DNA of 64,000 bases from Scilla litardierei (GCA_030789695.1 CM061142.1:155840714-155904713), one strand, 5' to 3'; positions 1 through 10,586 are shown, counted from the first letter of the stretch. Numbers and translations are program-made. The notes: a model not told the origin generated them from the letters alone.

Positions 1-480
1 TGTCCTCGGCTCCACGTACTCCAGTAAGTCTGCCTCGTCCACGAACTCTGGCGAAACACCTGACGTACAGCACCAAAAGAAGGAACTGTACGTCAGGTAA
101 GGTCTACAAAAAGGGTTAGACCAAATTGCAAGTGTACCGAACTTTTAAACAACGGTTTACTGGTTGATTAACAAGCTGAGGTTCTATTTCACAACAGTTT
201 ACTGGTTGGTTAGCATGCTGTGGTTATAACAGAGTAACACAACAAGGAGTAGCGCAACAAAAAAGTAAAACGTGACAGGTAGTATTCGTAGCGTGTGCTA
301 CCAACTACGGGACTAACCTACAGGTGTCAAGACAAGACGGGACGTGACAGAAACAAGCCAAGACAAGACAAGTGAGACACGAAAAGGGTTCACGCCTTAC
401 GGTTCGAGGGGGATTGGACCCTCTTGTCGTGCGCACGCTCAACCCAACCCCAAACCCCAAGACAAGACAAGACATGACAC

Positions 481-763
481 CAGTACAAGGGATCACTCGC
501 TCTAGCTTGGCGAGTGCCCTATTGTCCGCAGGCTGAGAATCAGTACACGGGATCACTCTCTCTAGCTTGGAGAGTGCCCTATTGCCCGCAGGCTGAGAAT
601 CAGTACAAGGGATCACTCTCTCTAGCTTGGAGAGTGCCCTATTGCCCTCGGGCTATGTATCAGTACAAGGGATCACTCTCTCTAGCTTGGAGAGTGCCCT
701 ATTGCCCGCAGGTTGTGAATCAGTATAAGGGATCACTCGGAGAGTGCCCTATTGCCCAGTGGG
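481..763. repeat. 60-bp tandem repeat, about 4.7 copies
   Basis: Units start at 481, 541, 601, 661 and 721 (the last is partial and lacks the hairpin loop). Each full unit holds a 7-bp stem with a 9-nt loop. In unit 1 the arms are CACTCGC/GCGAGTG, in units 2-4 CACTCTC/GAGAGTG, a compensated change. It lies inside LTR1, toward the 3' part of the LTR in element sense. Confidence 0.9.
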
Positions 764-870
764 CTGTGCAAGACGGGACGGGACGTGACATGACGGGAAG
801 GGTTATTCTAGGGTGTCCACACACACGCACACACATGATAGCCATATGATGTCAAAAGTTGTTGTTGTCG

Positions 871-1014
871 GGCTCAGACTTCGTCGTCAAGTCTGAGCCG
901 TCAGGAGTCGTCCCAGACGCTATCATTTCACGTCCGGTTCTATTTGTTCACAGTTAACAATTCTAACCAACTAAGGCCTAAGCACGGCCAAAAAGTGCAA
1001 GTGGATACACTTGC
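871..1014 (-). other. LTR hairpin cluster (LTR1 copy)
   Basis: Three hairpins in order. HP1 at 871-899 has an 11-bp perfect stem and loop CGTCGTC. HP2 at 913-937 has a 7-bp stem with one mismatch and the 11-nt loop CTATCATTTCA. HP4 at 997-1014 has a 7-bp stem and loop GATA. The same order and loops recur in the LTRs of Gypsy 0, 1 and 2 with different stem sequences. Confidence 0.7.
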
Positions 1015-3175
1015 CTGAAACGGCGAGTGTGTCGTCCTCTCGAAGCGTCTCGTCCAAGCGTCTCGTCCGCGGAAGTCCGTCTGAAATATCGCCACGGCGA
1101 CGATGTCAGGTCGAATTTTCAGTAAATCCTATTTAGGTTCATTTCTAGGTTATTGGGACTATCTAAATTGTCACAAGTCACGTTTTGATGTTTCATCAGC
1201 CTAGATCGACTTCTACCCTATGTGCACAGAAAAAAGTTCATTCGTCGATATTCTAGATTTGCACAACGTTTTAAAAGAGCGAAAAGTAAATTTAATTCCA
1301 ATTTGTCGATTTTATTTTAGGGTTCGATTCGCTACGGTGGGGGTTTCTACAAGTTAGGGGAAACCAACCTGAATGATGATTAACCATGAATCTGGCGTCG
1401 GGTCTGGAAACAGTGGCGGTGCTCGTGTCCCCGACTGCGGGTAGCGCAGTGGAGGTCATCTCGGGATTCGCCTCAGGATTGTGACGGCTGCGGGTAGCGC
1501 AGTGAAACGGCACGGCAACGGGAACGGCGTCGGAACCGCCTTGGTCGCGAGTAGTGCAACGAAGCAGCAACGGAATCACATCGGTTGTGAGTAGCGCAAC
1601 ACAGAGTGAGTCGTCAGGGTCCAGACGGTAGCAAGGAGGCGTTGTTAATTATCTGCGTCATTAAATTATAATGTCAAAAGGGAAATAAAACTAAACCCAC
1701 ACACTGGTACCGTCTAACTCCTAAGTTGTACCATTTATAACTTAACTACTACAAGATATATAACACGTCTTAAAAGACAAGTTATTCCTATTAACTTAAT
1801 GATTCTATATATAATTCTTATGTTAACATTCATGATACTGGTTATATAATAACCATATACTAACTAACTGGTTCAATAACATGCTTAACATTGATATGGC
1901 GGCTGCCATTATATACCAACCGTATTAGCTAGTAACCTGTTAATATTCAGTCATAGCACTCATTGGTATTATAGAGCTACCGGCACAAAAGCTATTTCAT
2001 GAGAGTATTATAACAACACAAATAAAATATATATATAACTACAGATTCATATCTAGTAACCCCACATCATCAATTTGCCTACCGCACATGCATGCATGCC
2101 CTAATAATAACTATGCTACTTGTATAAACAAATGCAACTCACGTTGCTCTCTCTTTAATTCCCGTGTCCGTTGCGGAGGAGGGGAAGGGCCGGTGTGTTG
2201 TAGATGGAAGAAGGAGCAGGGGCATAGTTGGTTCGGGGCGGCCTGGAGGAAACACGCGACAGTGAGGGGTGGCCTTCCGCAGATCCGAGTCGAGAGGGGG
2301 AGCAGGCGGTCATGGAGCTGCTGGCAGCGAGGAGCAACCGGTATGGGGCTCTCGGTCGGGGCAGTCAGAGCGGGCATCGGAGAACTACAGCGCGTCATCG
2401 GGCTTGTCGACGGTGAGAGAGAGAGAGCACCGACGGGTCAGGGTGGCCGCTGCGAGGAGGGGACTAAGGGAGGCGGCGCGCTGTGGAGCGGCGGCGCGCG
2501 CTCGGACTGCGCGACGTTGCGTGGGGAAGGCGATCGGCGCGAGGGCGAAGGCGGCCGGCCATGGACGCGAGGGGAGGAGATTTGCGGTGCCTGGGAAAAT
2601 TTCGCGTGGAGAAAAAAAAACGAGGCTTGGGCGGCGCTTAGGAGAGGGAGCCCTAGGTGGCTGCGGTGCGGTTCTAATAGGGCTTGGTGGTTAACACGTG
2701 AAGAGAGATAGGGGATCGTGGGTTGGCCATTAGGATTCGCAGGGTAAAGGGTTAGGATTCGTTCACAGTTTAGTTTTGTTTCTTTATTAAAAAAAACAAG
2801 GCATTTGATTTTTCTTAGCAACATGTGTAAACCCAAAAGGAGAAGGGTTGGTCAAAGTTTTAAAAGAGTAATTAATTAAGCCCACCTTCTTTTGTTTTAA
2901 ACAAGGGAGAAAATCGTACAGGTTATTATATATTTCAAAAATGTTTATTAACAAAAGGTTATTAGTGATTAATAATGAGTTATTAGTAGGTAGGTCAATC
3001 GACGTCCTAAAATTACACGAAAATACCGGGGAGATCGCGCCTCCGAGAGAATCGTGAATACGTGGTTCAGTTGGGCGTCGGAACTACAGATGTACAATAA
3101 TAAAACGAAATACGGAAATACGCACACGGATCAACCTACACACAATAATACGTACGACCAGAAGTGGCCGTTACA

Positions 3176-4157
3176 TCAGCCCAGAAATCACAACTCTCGC
3201 AGTAGGTGGAGCGGCTCACTCGGTCGAGTGAAAAGCTCACTCGGTCGAGTGAGAATTCCTGCAAAAATTCTAGAGAACAGCACTCTGTCAAAAACTGTCA
3301 AAAACTAGTCAATCGGCCGAGTGGAAAACTCACTCGGCCGAGTGAAAGTGTCACTCGGCCGAGTGACACTGATACGCGAATTCCAGTTCTGCAGCATCAA
3401 CTTGCAGAAATTTTCCAGATTTCATCCGACCTCCGATTGGTGCGTTCTTGGTGGTGTTGGATCCGTCATGAAGTCTACTATCCATAAAAATATGAGAAAA
3501 ATACTTTGACCTCTGGAATGATAGCAGATTTCAAAAGAGTGGAAGGCTGTCTGAAAATCTGGGCGCTCGTGTCATCGGCTTCACTCGGCCGAGTGGGATT
3601 CTTCACTCGGGCAAGTGGACTTCTCTACTCGGCCGAGTAGGTCTTCTAATGTTCTCCCCAGAATTCCAGAGAGTCGGCTTTGATATCTTTCAGAAGTCCT
3701 GACTCACTCGGGCGAGTGGAGATCTCTACTCGGCCGAGTGGATGTAAACACTCAGTCGAGTACATTGTGGCTCAAGATCCCATCGTATCAGTTGTACTCG
3801 GCCGAATGCGCTTCTTCACTCGGCCGAGTGGACTGTGTTACTCGGCTGAGTGGCCTGTTTCTGGAGTCAACTCTTCTTCTCCTCTCCTCTTCATCGATTC
3901 TATCGATTTCCTTCTTCTTCCACTCATCTTCCAGCGCCGTTAGCTCCTCGATAGAGCCATGGGCGACGCTCCGGTACATGTGCAAGTCCTTTAAGCTCAT
4001 TTTTGCTCTCAATTGATCTATATTTCCTGAAATCCGACAAAAGCAAGAAATAGTGAAAAGTAATGCAATATCGTTGAATACTCGTGGAAATCGCTATATG
4101 AGCAATCGAAATGGCGTGAAAACATGCAGAAAAAAGGTGTAAAATATGGACCGATCA
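3176..4157 (-). mobile_element. Truncated LTR of the CACTCGGCCGAGTG family, minus orientation
   Basis: Read on the minus strand it begins TGATCGGTCC at 4157 and matches the first part of the solo LTR at 46658-48460: the AAAAGGTGTAAA block, the serine/glutamate-like purine tract and the palindrome array. It is cut at 3175 by insertion of LTR1. Homology to the solo LTR continues right up to the cut, so the missing part should lie left of the window. The ORFs here are open by chance. Confidence 0.75.
3217..3852. repeat. Array of CACTCGGCCGAGTG palindromes
   Basis: About fifteen copies and variants of a 14-bp palindrome (first at 3217-3230, last at 3839-3852) are spaced irregularly. They lie upstream of the expected promoter side in element sense. 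The related solo LTR has the same array at 46953-47321. Confidence 0.8.
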
Positions 4158-4455
4158 GGCCACCCCCTCACCACTGAACGACCCTAACGTGTCATCAGCC
4201 GTAGGTCGAAGGGCCACCCCCTTGCCACTGACCGATCCTAACATGTCGTCAGCCGTAAGTCAAAGGGCCACCCCCTCACCACTGAATGACCCTAACGTGT
4301 CGTCAGCCATAAGTCGAAGGGACATCCCTTTGCCATTGAACGACCATAACATGTAGTCAGCCGTAAGTAGAGGGGCCATCCCTTCGCCACTGAACGACCC
4401 TATCGAGTCGTCAGCCGTAAGTCGAAGGGGCCACCCCCTCGCCACTGAGCGACCC
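4158..4455. repeat. 54-bp tandem array, left part
   Basis: About 5.5 units of roughly 54 bp with core GTCGTCAGCCGTAAGTCGA followed by GGGCCACCCC and CCACTGAACGACC. The array is the target of the Copia B insertion and resumes at 49258 after a 44.8-kb interruption. It is also the site where the 3176-4157 LTR landed. Confidence 0.85.
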
Positions 4456-5041
4456 TGTTGGTTACAATGTGTAGTTGGATACCACGATTGATGACTTCGT
4501 GTTTGATGATAACAAACGTGTGTGAATGATTTAATGTGTATGCTAAGTGTTTTAAGGAATTGCACTCTTGCAAATACTCAAAGAGAGACTAAGTAAAAGT
4601 GATGGATAATTTACCATGCATTAGCAAAGTGGACCAAGTCAAAGATGGAGATAATGGCTACAAATATTGGACTAAATCAAAGACGGGAAGTGTCACGACC
4701 CGCTTCCCTAAAATGGAGGCGAGTACGTGAAAAGGTCCGCACGAGAGTGGAGCTGTGAAGCCCCAAACCCGATAAGCGTCCACAATACATAAACAGGTCC
4801 CTGTAACCACAACAGAATAACAATAATAACACAAGTAGAGACTGAAATAAAATTCCACATCTCACAAATTGTCCAACATCAACAAAAGTCCAACATCCAG
4901 AAAAGCCACCAGGCTAAAAGAAAAGAGTCTAAAGGCCCAGAACAAGGCCAACAAAAGAAACGACAACAACAAAGCAAAGTATAGGTGCCACGCACCGATA
5001 ACAAAACAACTGTCTAACAAAAATAAAACGCAACGGAGACA

Positions 5042-5149
5042 CTAGGACTGGTCCCCAGTGTCCACGTACTCCCCGTCAAACACAAGCTCGGGCTCGGCGT
5101 CAGCAAACACCTCGTCCTCAACAAGGTACTCGGGCTCAGGATCTAACAT
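5042..5149 (-). CDS. LTR micro-ORF, 35-aa acidic peptide (Gypsy 0, 3' LTR)
   Basis: Product unrecognised. ATG at 5149, TAG ending at 5042, with an in-frame TGA two codons before the ATG. The peptide begins MLDPEPE, has EDEVFAD at residues 11-17 and ends DTGDQS. It has 13 acidic and no basic residues. The Gypsy 1 and Gypsy 2 LTRs have the same start, stop and exact length with several synonymous changes, so a translated upstream ORF is plausible. Translation is not shown. It could also be conserved leader RNA that happens to be open. Confidence 0.45.
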   Translation of the reverse strand: MLDPEPEYLVEDEVFADAEPELVFDGEYVDTGDQS

Positions 5150-5835
5150 GTGTCACCCAAAAGAGTAAAGGGGCACATGTCAGCAAGTCTAAAAGACTTT
5201 GGCAAGGAAACTGAAAGTGAGGCATCTAGCAACCTAGCAGTTATAGTATTAAGTAATGACATGGCAGTTAAGCATGATGCAACAGTTTAAAAAGAGAAGC
5301 AAGCATGCACAACGTAGCAAAAGCTACCAAATCACTAATCACTTATCATTTAACACTTATCACTTATCACTTATCACTTATCACTTATCACTTATCACTT
5401 ATCACTTAGTGCATAGAGAGTCCACCTGCTGGCCAGCTCGTGGCTCAGGCCGCTTATCTCTACCACTATTAATCACTTGTCACTGGTAACACTTAGTGCA
5501 TAGAGAGTCCACCTGCTGGCCAGCTCGTGGCTCAGGCCGCTTATCTCTATCACTATTAATCACTTGTGCACTAGAGAGTCCACCTGCTGGCCGGAGTGGC
5601 GGATCAGGCCAACTCGGGGCTCAGGCCGCTTATCTCTTACCCCACCCATATGTGTCGAGCGTTGGGGTTTCCAACTCACTAAGCTCGCTTCTGGAACACG
5701 AGCCAGGAATATAATATGGTAGCGTGCGCTACGCAATCATGATGAATAATCACTATGCAAAGACATGAACAGATATTTGCGTACCGTTAATTGAAAGTAA
5801 ACATGACATGGTAATTGTGCAACATGCTAAAAGTC

Positions 5836-5974
5836 GGAATTAGCTTCGTTGTCAAGCTAATTCCCCAATTTGCGCCTAGGCGAGTTTCATTTCGTCGCCT
5901 AGCCTCTTTTACGCCTACAACATGCAAATGGCCTAAAACATGGCCTAAACCCTAAGTGGCAAGTTTCACTTGCC
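5836..5974 (-). other. LTR hairpin cluster (Gypsy 0, 3' LTR)
   Basis: HP1 at 5836-5864: arms GGAATTAGCTT/AAGCTAATTCC (11 bp, perfect), loop CGTTGTC. HP2 at 5876-5902: arms CTAGGCGA/TCGCCTAG, 11-nt loop GTTTCATTTCG. A weaker GGCC...GGCC pair follows near 5930-5945. HP4 at 5958-5974: arms GGCAAGT/ACTTGCC. They lie about 430-580 nt downstream of the TATA box, in the region expected to be transcribed leader (R/U5). Confidence 0.75.
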
Positions 5975-6407
5975 TAGCACCGGGGATGGCGACTACTTCG
6001 TCACACGGATGCTATCTACGGGGGAAATCGCTGTTAAGGGGGAAACAAACATCAAACACATGAAATTAATTAGGGCTTCACCAAAATTATCAATAAGTTA
6101 TGAAAACAACGGTAGAACGATTTCTTACCGAGAGGAGACGGAAGGAACACTCCGGGGAACCCTAGGATCAGATCTGGAAGCGAATGGAGAAGTTTGGGGA
6201 AACTAGGGTTTTGGGGGATTTGGGGATTTTGATGGGTTTTGATGGAGATTTGGGGAAGATGAGGGGTAGATGGAGTGAATGGTTGGATTGGATGATGATT
6301 CTAGGGCTTGGAATGAAGAAATGGAGCTTGGAGGAAGATGGGGGCTCAATGGAGGAGAAACTAGGGCTTAGGGTCGTGTTGGAGAAGATGAAAACGTTTG
6401 GGTTGGG

Positions 6408-6415
6408 TATTTATA
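6408..6415 (-). promoter_or_regulatory. TATA box TATAAATA (Gypsy 0, 3' LTR)
   Basis: Minus-strand TATAAATA, immediately downstream in element sense of the inverted-motif array. This marks the U3/R side of the LTR. Confidence 0.6.
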
Positions 6416-6459
6416 GGTTGAGCTGGCGGCTGCCCAGAAATTAGGGTTTTAACACTGGT

Positions 6460-6876
6460 TAGTCGGTCAAAGAACAACCACTGACCGACTAGTTTGGCAA
6501 CTAGTCGGTCGGTCGACCAACGCAGACCGACTAAGTGTAAACAGTAACTCCTGAACGAAAATAGGATTCTAGAGTTAGTCGGTCCATGAACAAGTACTGA
6601 CCGACTAGTTTAGCATCTAGTCGGTCGATGAACGTTCTTAGACCGACTAAGAGTAAACAGTAACTGATACAAAAATAATATGATGAGTTAGTCGGTTCAA
6701 GAAGCATTGCTGACCGACTAGTTTGCAACCTAGTCGGTCAACCAACGTTCTTAGACCGACTAACGATAAACAGTAACTCCTGAGAAAATTTAGAAAGCTC
6801 ACTAGTCGGTCCAAGAAGGATTGCCGATCGACTGGATCGTCATCTAGTCGGTCAGTGGCCCTTCTTACACCGGCTA
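6460..6876 (-). repeat. U3 array of TAGTCGGTC in alternating orientation (Gypsy 0, 3' LTR)
   Basis: Four units of roughly 118 bp each carry four copies of TAGTCGGTC/GACCGACTA in alternating orientation: 13 exact and 3 variant sites. The array lies 45-470 bp upstream of the TATA box, as expected for enhancer or repressor sites. Confidence 0.75.
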
Positions 6877-7147
6877 ATGAGCACAGAAAAGTACCGATAC
6901 GGAGCGCGGGGCCCCGGGATCGTTTCCTAAGACTCCTAGGCTTGATCTAATAGTTAGATACGACCGTTATGAAGCCCGTCACGAGTGACAAACTTCGAAA
7001 TCGACAATCCTAAGAAAGAAGCGAGAAAATACGACGAATCGATCGAAAATGAAAACTACGGAGACGAAAACCACACAAGAGGAGAAAATCCACCAAAACA
7101 TATATTATAATATATAAAATCCAGATACATGAAAAGCAGTCGTTACA

Positions 7148-7163
7148 TCCTCCCCAACTTAAG
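7148..7163 (-). other. Polypurine tract (Gypsy 0)
   Basis: In element sense CTTAAGTTGGGGAGGA abuts the 3' LTR start TGTAACG. It would prime plus-strand DNA synthesis. The same tract sits at 22590 (Gypsy 1) and, slightly changed, at 30299 (Gypsy 2). Confidence 0.85.
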
Positions 7164-7193
7164 AAAAATTCCGTCCTCGGAATTTCCAAAACC

Positions 7194-8096
7194 TCACGAG
7201 TCCGGAAACAAAAGTGGGAAACGCTCTCGCATCTCATCCTCATTCTCCCAAGTAGACTCTCCAGGTGAACCGTGTCGCCACATCACCCTCACAAGATTGA
7301 CAATCTTGTTCCGAAGCGATTTCTGACGCCTGTCCAGAATCTGCACTGGATGCTGGTCATACGTCATATCGGGGCGAACGGTAATCTCCGAAAAATCCAC
7401 CGCATGAGACGGATCGCTAATGTATCGACGAAGCTGCGACACATGGAAAACATTGTGAACTCCTTCCAAAGACGGCGGCAAGGCCAAGCGATAAGCTACC
7501 TCGCCAACCCTCTCCAAAACGTCAAACGGTCCAATGTATCGCGGGCTCAACTTCCCACGCTTCCCAAAACGAATCACACCACGATTCGGGGAAATCTTCA
7601 AGAACACATGGTCGCCCGGCTGAAACTCCAAAGGACGACGTTTAGCATCCGCCCAATGCTTAAAACGGTCCTGAGCAATTCTCAACCTCTCCCGAATATT
7701 CCTGACGATATCCACGGCCTCCACGATCATCTCAGGTCCCAACAACTCCCGATCACCAACGTCATCCCAACTCAATGGCGATCGACATTTCCTCCCATAA
7801 AGAGCGGCGAAAGGCGCCATGCCAATACTCGCCTGGAAGCTGTTGTTGTAAGAGAACTCTACCAAGTGTAGATGGTCCTCCCACGAACCCTTGAAATCCA
7901 ACATGCACGCCCTCAGCATGTCTTCCAAAATCTGAATCGTCCTCTCGGACTGGCCATCCGTCTGCGGATGGTACGCCGTGCTGAAACTCAGACGCGTACC
8001 CAAGCTCTTCTGCAAACTCTGCCAGAACTGAGATGTGAACCTCGTGTCTCTGTCAGACACGATACTCACGGGGACTCCATGAAGTCGCACAATCTC
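7194..8096 (-). CDS. pol: Gypsy 0 pol, last exon: integrase core (2nd D and E) plus chromodomain-like tail
   Basis: This exon starts after the GTGCAG acceptor (8097-8102) with [11 protein letters not shown] and ends with a stop at 7194. It carries the second catalytic Asp (VSDRD) and the catalytic Glu (TDGQSERT) of the DDE integrase. The [11 protein letters not shown] block and a C-terminal segment starting near QILDRR (…LVRVMW…ESTWE) follow, which resembles the chromodomain of Tekay/Del chromoviruses that targets insertion to heterochromatin. Length (300 codons plus stop) and content fit the family. The nearest ATG-like start would lie inside the intron, so this is not an independent gene. 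It completes the frame of the 8167-10586 exon exactly (phase 0). Confidence 0.85.
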   Translation of the reverse strand, partial: EIVRLHGVPVSIVSDRDTRFTSQFWQSLQKSLGTRLSFSTAYHPQTDGQSERTIQILEDMLRACMLDFKGSWEDHLHLVEFSYNNSFQASIGMAPFAALYGRKCRSPLSWDDVGDRELLGPEMIVEAVDIVRNIRERLRIAQDRFKHWADAKRRPLEFQPGDHVFLKISPNRGVIRFGKRGKLSPRYIGPFDVLERVGEVAYRLALPPSLEGVHNVFHVSQLRRYISDPSHAVDFSEITVRPDMTYDQHPVQILDRRQKSLRNKIVNLVRVMWRHGSPGESTWENEDEMRERFPLLFPDS

Positions 8097-8166
8097 CTGC
8101 ACGATTCACGATACATCACTATCCAAACTAGGAAAAGGAAATAAAACGGAGAGTAAAAGAATTTAC
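8097..8166 (-). other. Putative 70-bp spliceosomal intron in integrase (Gypsy 0)
   Basis: Minus strand GTAAATTC...CGTGCAG, pyrimidine-rich in the middle, with an in-frame TAG. It separates YME from EIVRLHG. Removal restores the ungapped integrase expected for chromoviruses and the frame. Gypsy 1 has a 73-bp counterpart at exactly the same codon junction (23539-23611). Confidence 0.75.
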
Positions 8167-10586
8167 CTCCATATATCTCCTTGCTAGCGCCTCAGTGGAC
8201 TGTCCCACTCGGAACGGAATAAAGTGCGCAGATTTGGTCAATCGATCTACGATCACCCAAATCGCGTCATTCTGCTTCGGACTCCGAGGTAGTCCAGTCA
8301 CGAAATCCATAGTGATGTGTTGCCATTTCCACTCCGGAATCGGAAGCGGTTGTAGCAACCCGGCCGTACGCTGATGCTCCGCCTTCACTTGCTGGCAAAC
8401 CAAGCACTTGGCTACACTCCGAGCCACGCTCCTCTTCATACCATGCCACCAATAATTCAGACGAAGATCCTGGTACATCTTGGTGCCACCAGGATGCACA
8501 GAATACGGCGAACTGTGTGCCTCCACCATCGGCTCCTCTCTGATATCCCCAGCAGGCACACACAACCTGGCTCCAAACCTCAGCGAGCCATCCTCATGAA
8601 TCAAAAAGTCAGTCCGCAGACCGGCTTCCACCTGCTCCCGAATCCTCACCAGCTTCGGATCCTCGGCCTGGCCAGCCTTAATCCGATCCACGATCGTCGA
8701 CTGCACCTGCATGTACATCAACGACGAAGCCTCTCCAGGAAGAACAATCTCGACACCAGACTCGCAAAAATCCTGCTGCAATCTCCACTGCGAGGTCAAA
8801 ATCATCACCGCTGGCAGCCTACTCAAAGCATCCGGAACCACATTCACCTTGCCAGGGTGAAACTGCAAATCAATATCATAATCCGCCATAAGCTCCAACC
8901 ATCGACGCTGTCGCATGTTGAGCTCCTTCTGAGTGAAAATATACTTCAAGCTTTTGTGATCGGTGAAAATCTTCACTTTCTCACTCAGCAAGAAGTGCCT
9001 CCAAATCTTAAGAGCAAACACAACGGCAGCCAACTCCAAATCATGCGTCGGATAATTCTTCTCATGAACCTTAAGCTGACGAGACGCATACGCCACAACG
9101 TGCCCGTGCTGATGCAACACACAACCGAGACCCTTGCCAGATGCATCGCAAAAGATCTCAAATCCACCGCTGCGATCAGGCACAACAAGAATAGGGGCAC
9201 TCGTCAACCTCTCCTTCAGAACACCAAAAGCACCCTCATAATCACCCAACCAAGCAAAAGCAACATCCTTCCGCGTTAACCTGGTCATCGGCTCAGCAAT
9301 ACGAGAAAAGTCCTTAATGAATCGCCGATAATAACCAGCAAGTCCGAGAAAACTCCGAATCTCAGACGCAGACGACGGAACAGGCCACTCCCTGATGGCC
9401 CGAATCTTCTCAGGATCCACTGAAATACCATCTCCAGTCACCACATGCCCGAGAAAAGCAACTCTATCCAGCCAAAACTCGCACTTCGAAAACTTAGCAT
9501 ACAACCGATGCTTCCTCAAAATCTCCAACACCGTCCTTAAGTGCGAGGCATGCTCTTCTTCCGACTTCGAATAGATCAGAATGTCGTCAATAAAGACAAC
9601 GACAAACTTATCCAAAAAGTCGTAGAAAATCAGGTTCATCAGATTCATGAAAACTGCGGGCGCGTTAGTTACGCCGAAAGGCATAACCATAAACTCATAG
9701 TGTCCATACTTCGTCCTGAACGCTGTCTTCGGAACATCTCCCTTCTTCACCTTCAACTGATGGTAACCACTCCTCAAATCCAACTTAGAAAACACCCTCG
9801 AACCTCCAAGCTGATCAAAGATATCATCGATGCGAGGCAACGGGTATTTATTCTTAATGGTCACCGCATTCAACTCCCGATAGTCCACGCACATGCGACG
9901 CGAACCATCCTTCTTCTTAACCAACAACACCGGTACTCCCCACGGAGACACACTAGGATTAATATAACCCTTCTGCAAAAGCTCATCCAACTGCTTCCGC
10001 AACTCTTCCAACTCTGCAGGTGCCATACGATACGACGCCTTCGAAATCGGCTGCGCACCTGGAACAAGATCGATAGAAAATTCCAAAGCTCGATCAGGCG
10101 GCAAACCAGACATCTCCTCGGGGAAGACGTCGCCAAAATCACGCACCACAGCTGGCCACTCCAGCTCCATCTGCATAGCCACAGCCTCCACCGGCCTGGC
10201 CCGAAATTTGACAGGACCAAGCGAACTGCTACCACGACTGAACTCAAATACTGGATGTCCGGGAATCTCGAACACCACCTTCTTTCTCCGACAGTCGATC
10301 GTAGCATAGAAGCTCGCAAGCCAGTCCATCCCAAGAACTGCATCATAGTTGATGATGTCGTGGACAATGAAATCAGCAAAAAGCTCATGTCCACAGACCA
10401 CCAACGAGCAAGAATTGCAACCACGATGCACCGAGACCACACCATTCCCTGTAACGATATTCCAACTCTTGGGGAGAGGGGACGTCGACAAGGAATGCCT
10501 CTCCACGAAGCTCCGAGAAATAATGCACATCGATGCACCAGAGTCAAAGAGGACTCGTGCAGGAAATGTGCACACCAAAATCACAC
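8167..10586 (-). CDS. pol: Gypsy 0 pol, main exon: protease, RT, RNase H, integrase zinc finger and first catalytic Asp
   Basis: Polyprotein that makes element DNA and integrates it. In order: aspartic protease (FDSGAS near residue 14 of the exon product), reverse transcriptase ([20 protein letters not shown], catalytic FIDD near residue 331), RNase H ([23 protein letters not shown]), HHCC zinc finger (HPGGTKM…CLVCQQVK), integrase core start (MDFVTGLP, first catalytic Asp). The exon begins inside the Gly codon shared with gag after the TTAG acceptor, giving [11 protein letters not shown]. Unspliced, the frame stops shortly after ARRYMEV at 8128. No internal stop. The antisense ORFs on the plus strand are shadows. 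Confidence 0.92.

Larger units (their letters stand above)
1..3175 (-). mobile_element. Long gypsy-type LTR (LTR1), truncated by window start
   Basis: The right edge ends in CGTTACA like the other minus-strand gypsy LTRs here, so in its own sense the LTR starts TGTAACGG. It carries diverged counterparts of the landmarks in the Gypsy 0, 1 and 2 LTRs: the hairpin set (871-1014) and an acidic coding remnant near position 1. What follows 3175 is foreign LTR sequence and not a polypurine tract, so this is either the 5' LTR of a minus-strand element lying mostly outside the window, or a solo LTR. The GC-rich part (about 2150-2720) is open in several frames but has no recognisable protein. Nothing else codes here. 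Confidence 0.7.
4691..7147 (-). repeat. Gypsy 0 3' LTR
   Basis: In element sense it runs TGTAACG...GTGACA. It contains the inverted-motif array (6460-6876), a TATA box (6408-6415), the hairpin cluster (5836-5974), a CACTTAT heptamer array (5347-5406), three copies of a roughly 85-bp unit containing CACCTGCTGGCC (about 5409-5630) and the acidic micro-ORF (5042-5149). The longer ORFs called inside it (for example 5970-6206 and 6184-6444) show no domain. Confidence 0.92.

Noticed and set aside
481..763. Regular 60-bp repeats as a CRISPR array
   Set aside because: There are no unique spacers; whole units repeat end to end in a plant LTR.
2088..2711. 207-aa plus-strand ORF and its neighbours
   Set aside because: It lies in the GC-rich part of LTR1, is open in three frames, shows no domain, and sits antisense to the LTR.
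5935..5955. Telomere-like CCTAAACCCTAA next to the LTR hairpins
   Set aside because: Only one or two imperfect units, shared by the Gypsy 0 and Gypsy 1 LTRs. It is LTR sequence, not telomeric.
8097..8166. Simple frameshift damage as the cause of the integrase break
   Set aside because: Two diverged copies break at the same codon with GT...AG ends and different lengths, and removal restores the family sequence exactly. Random decay would not coincide.
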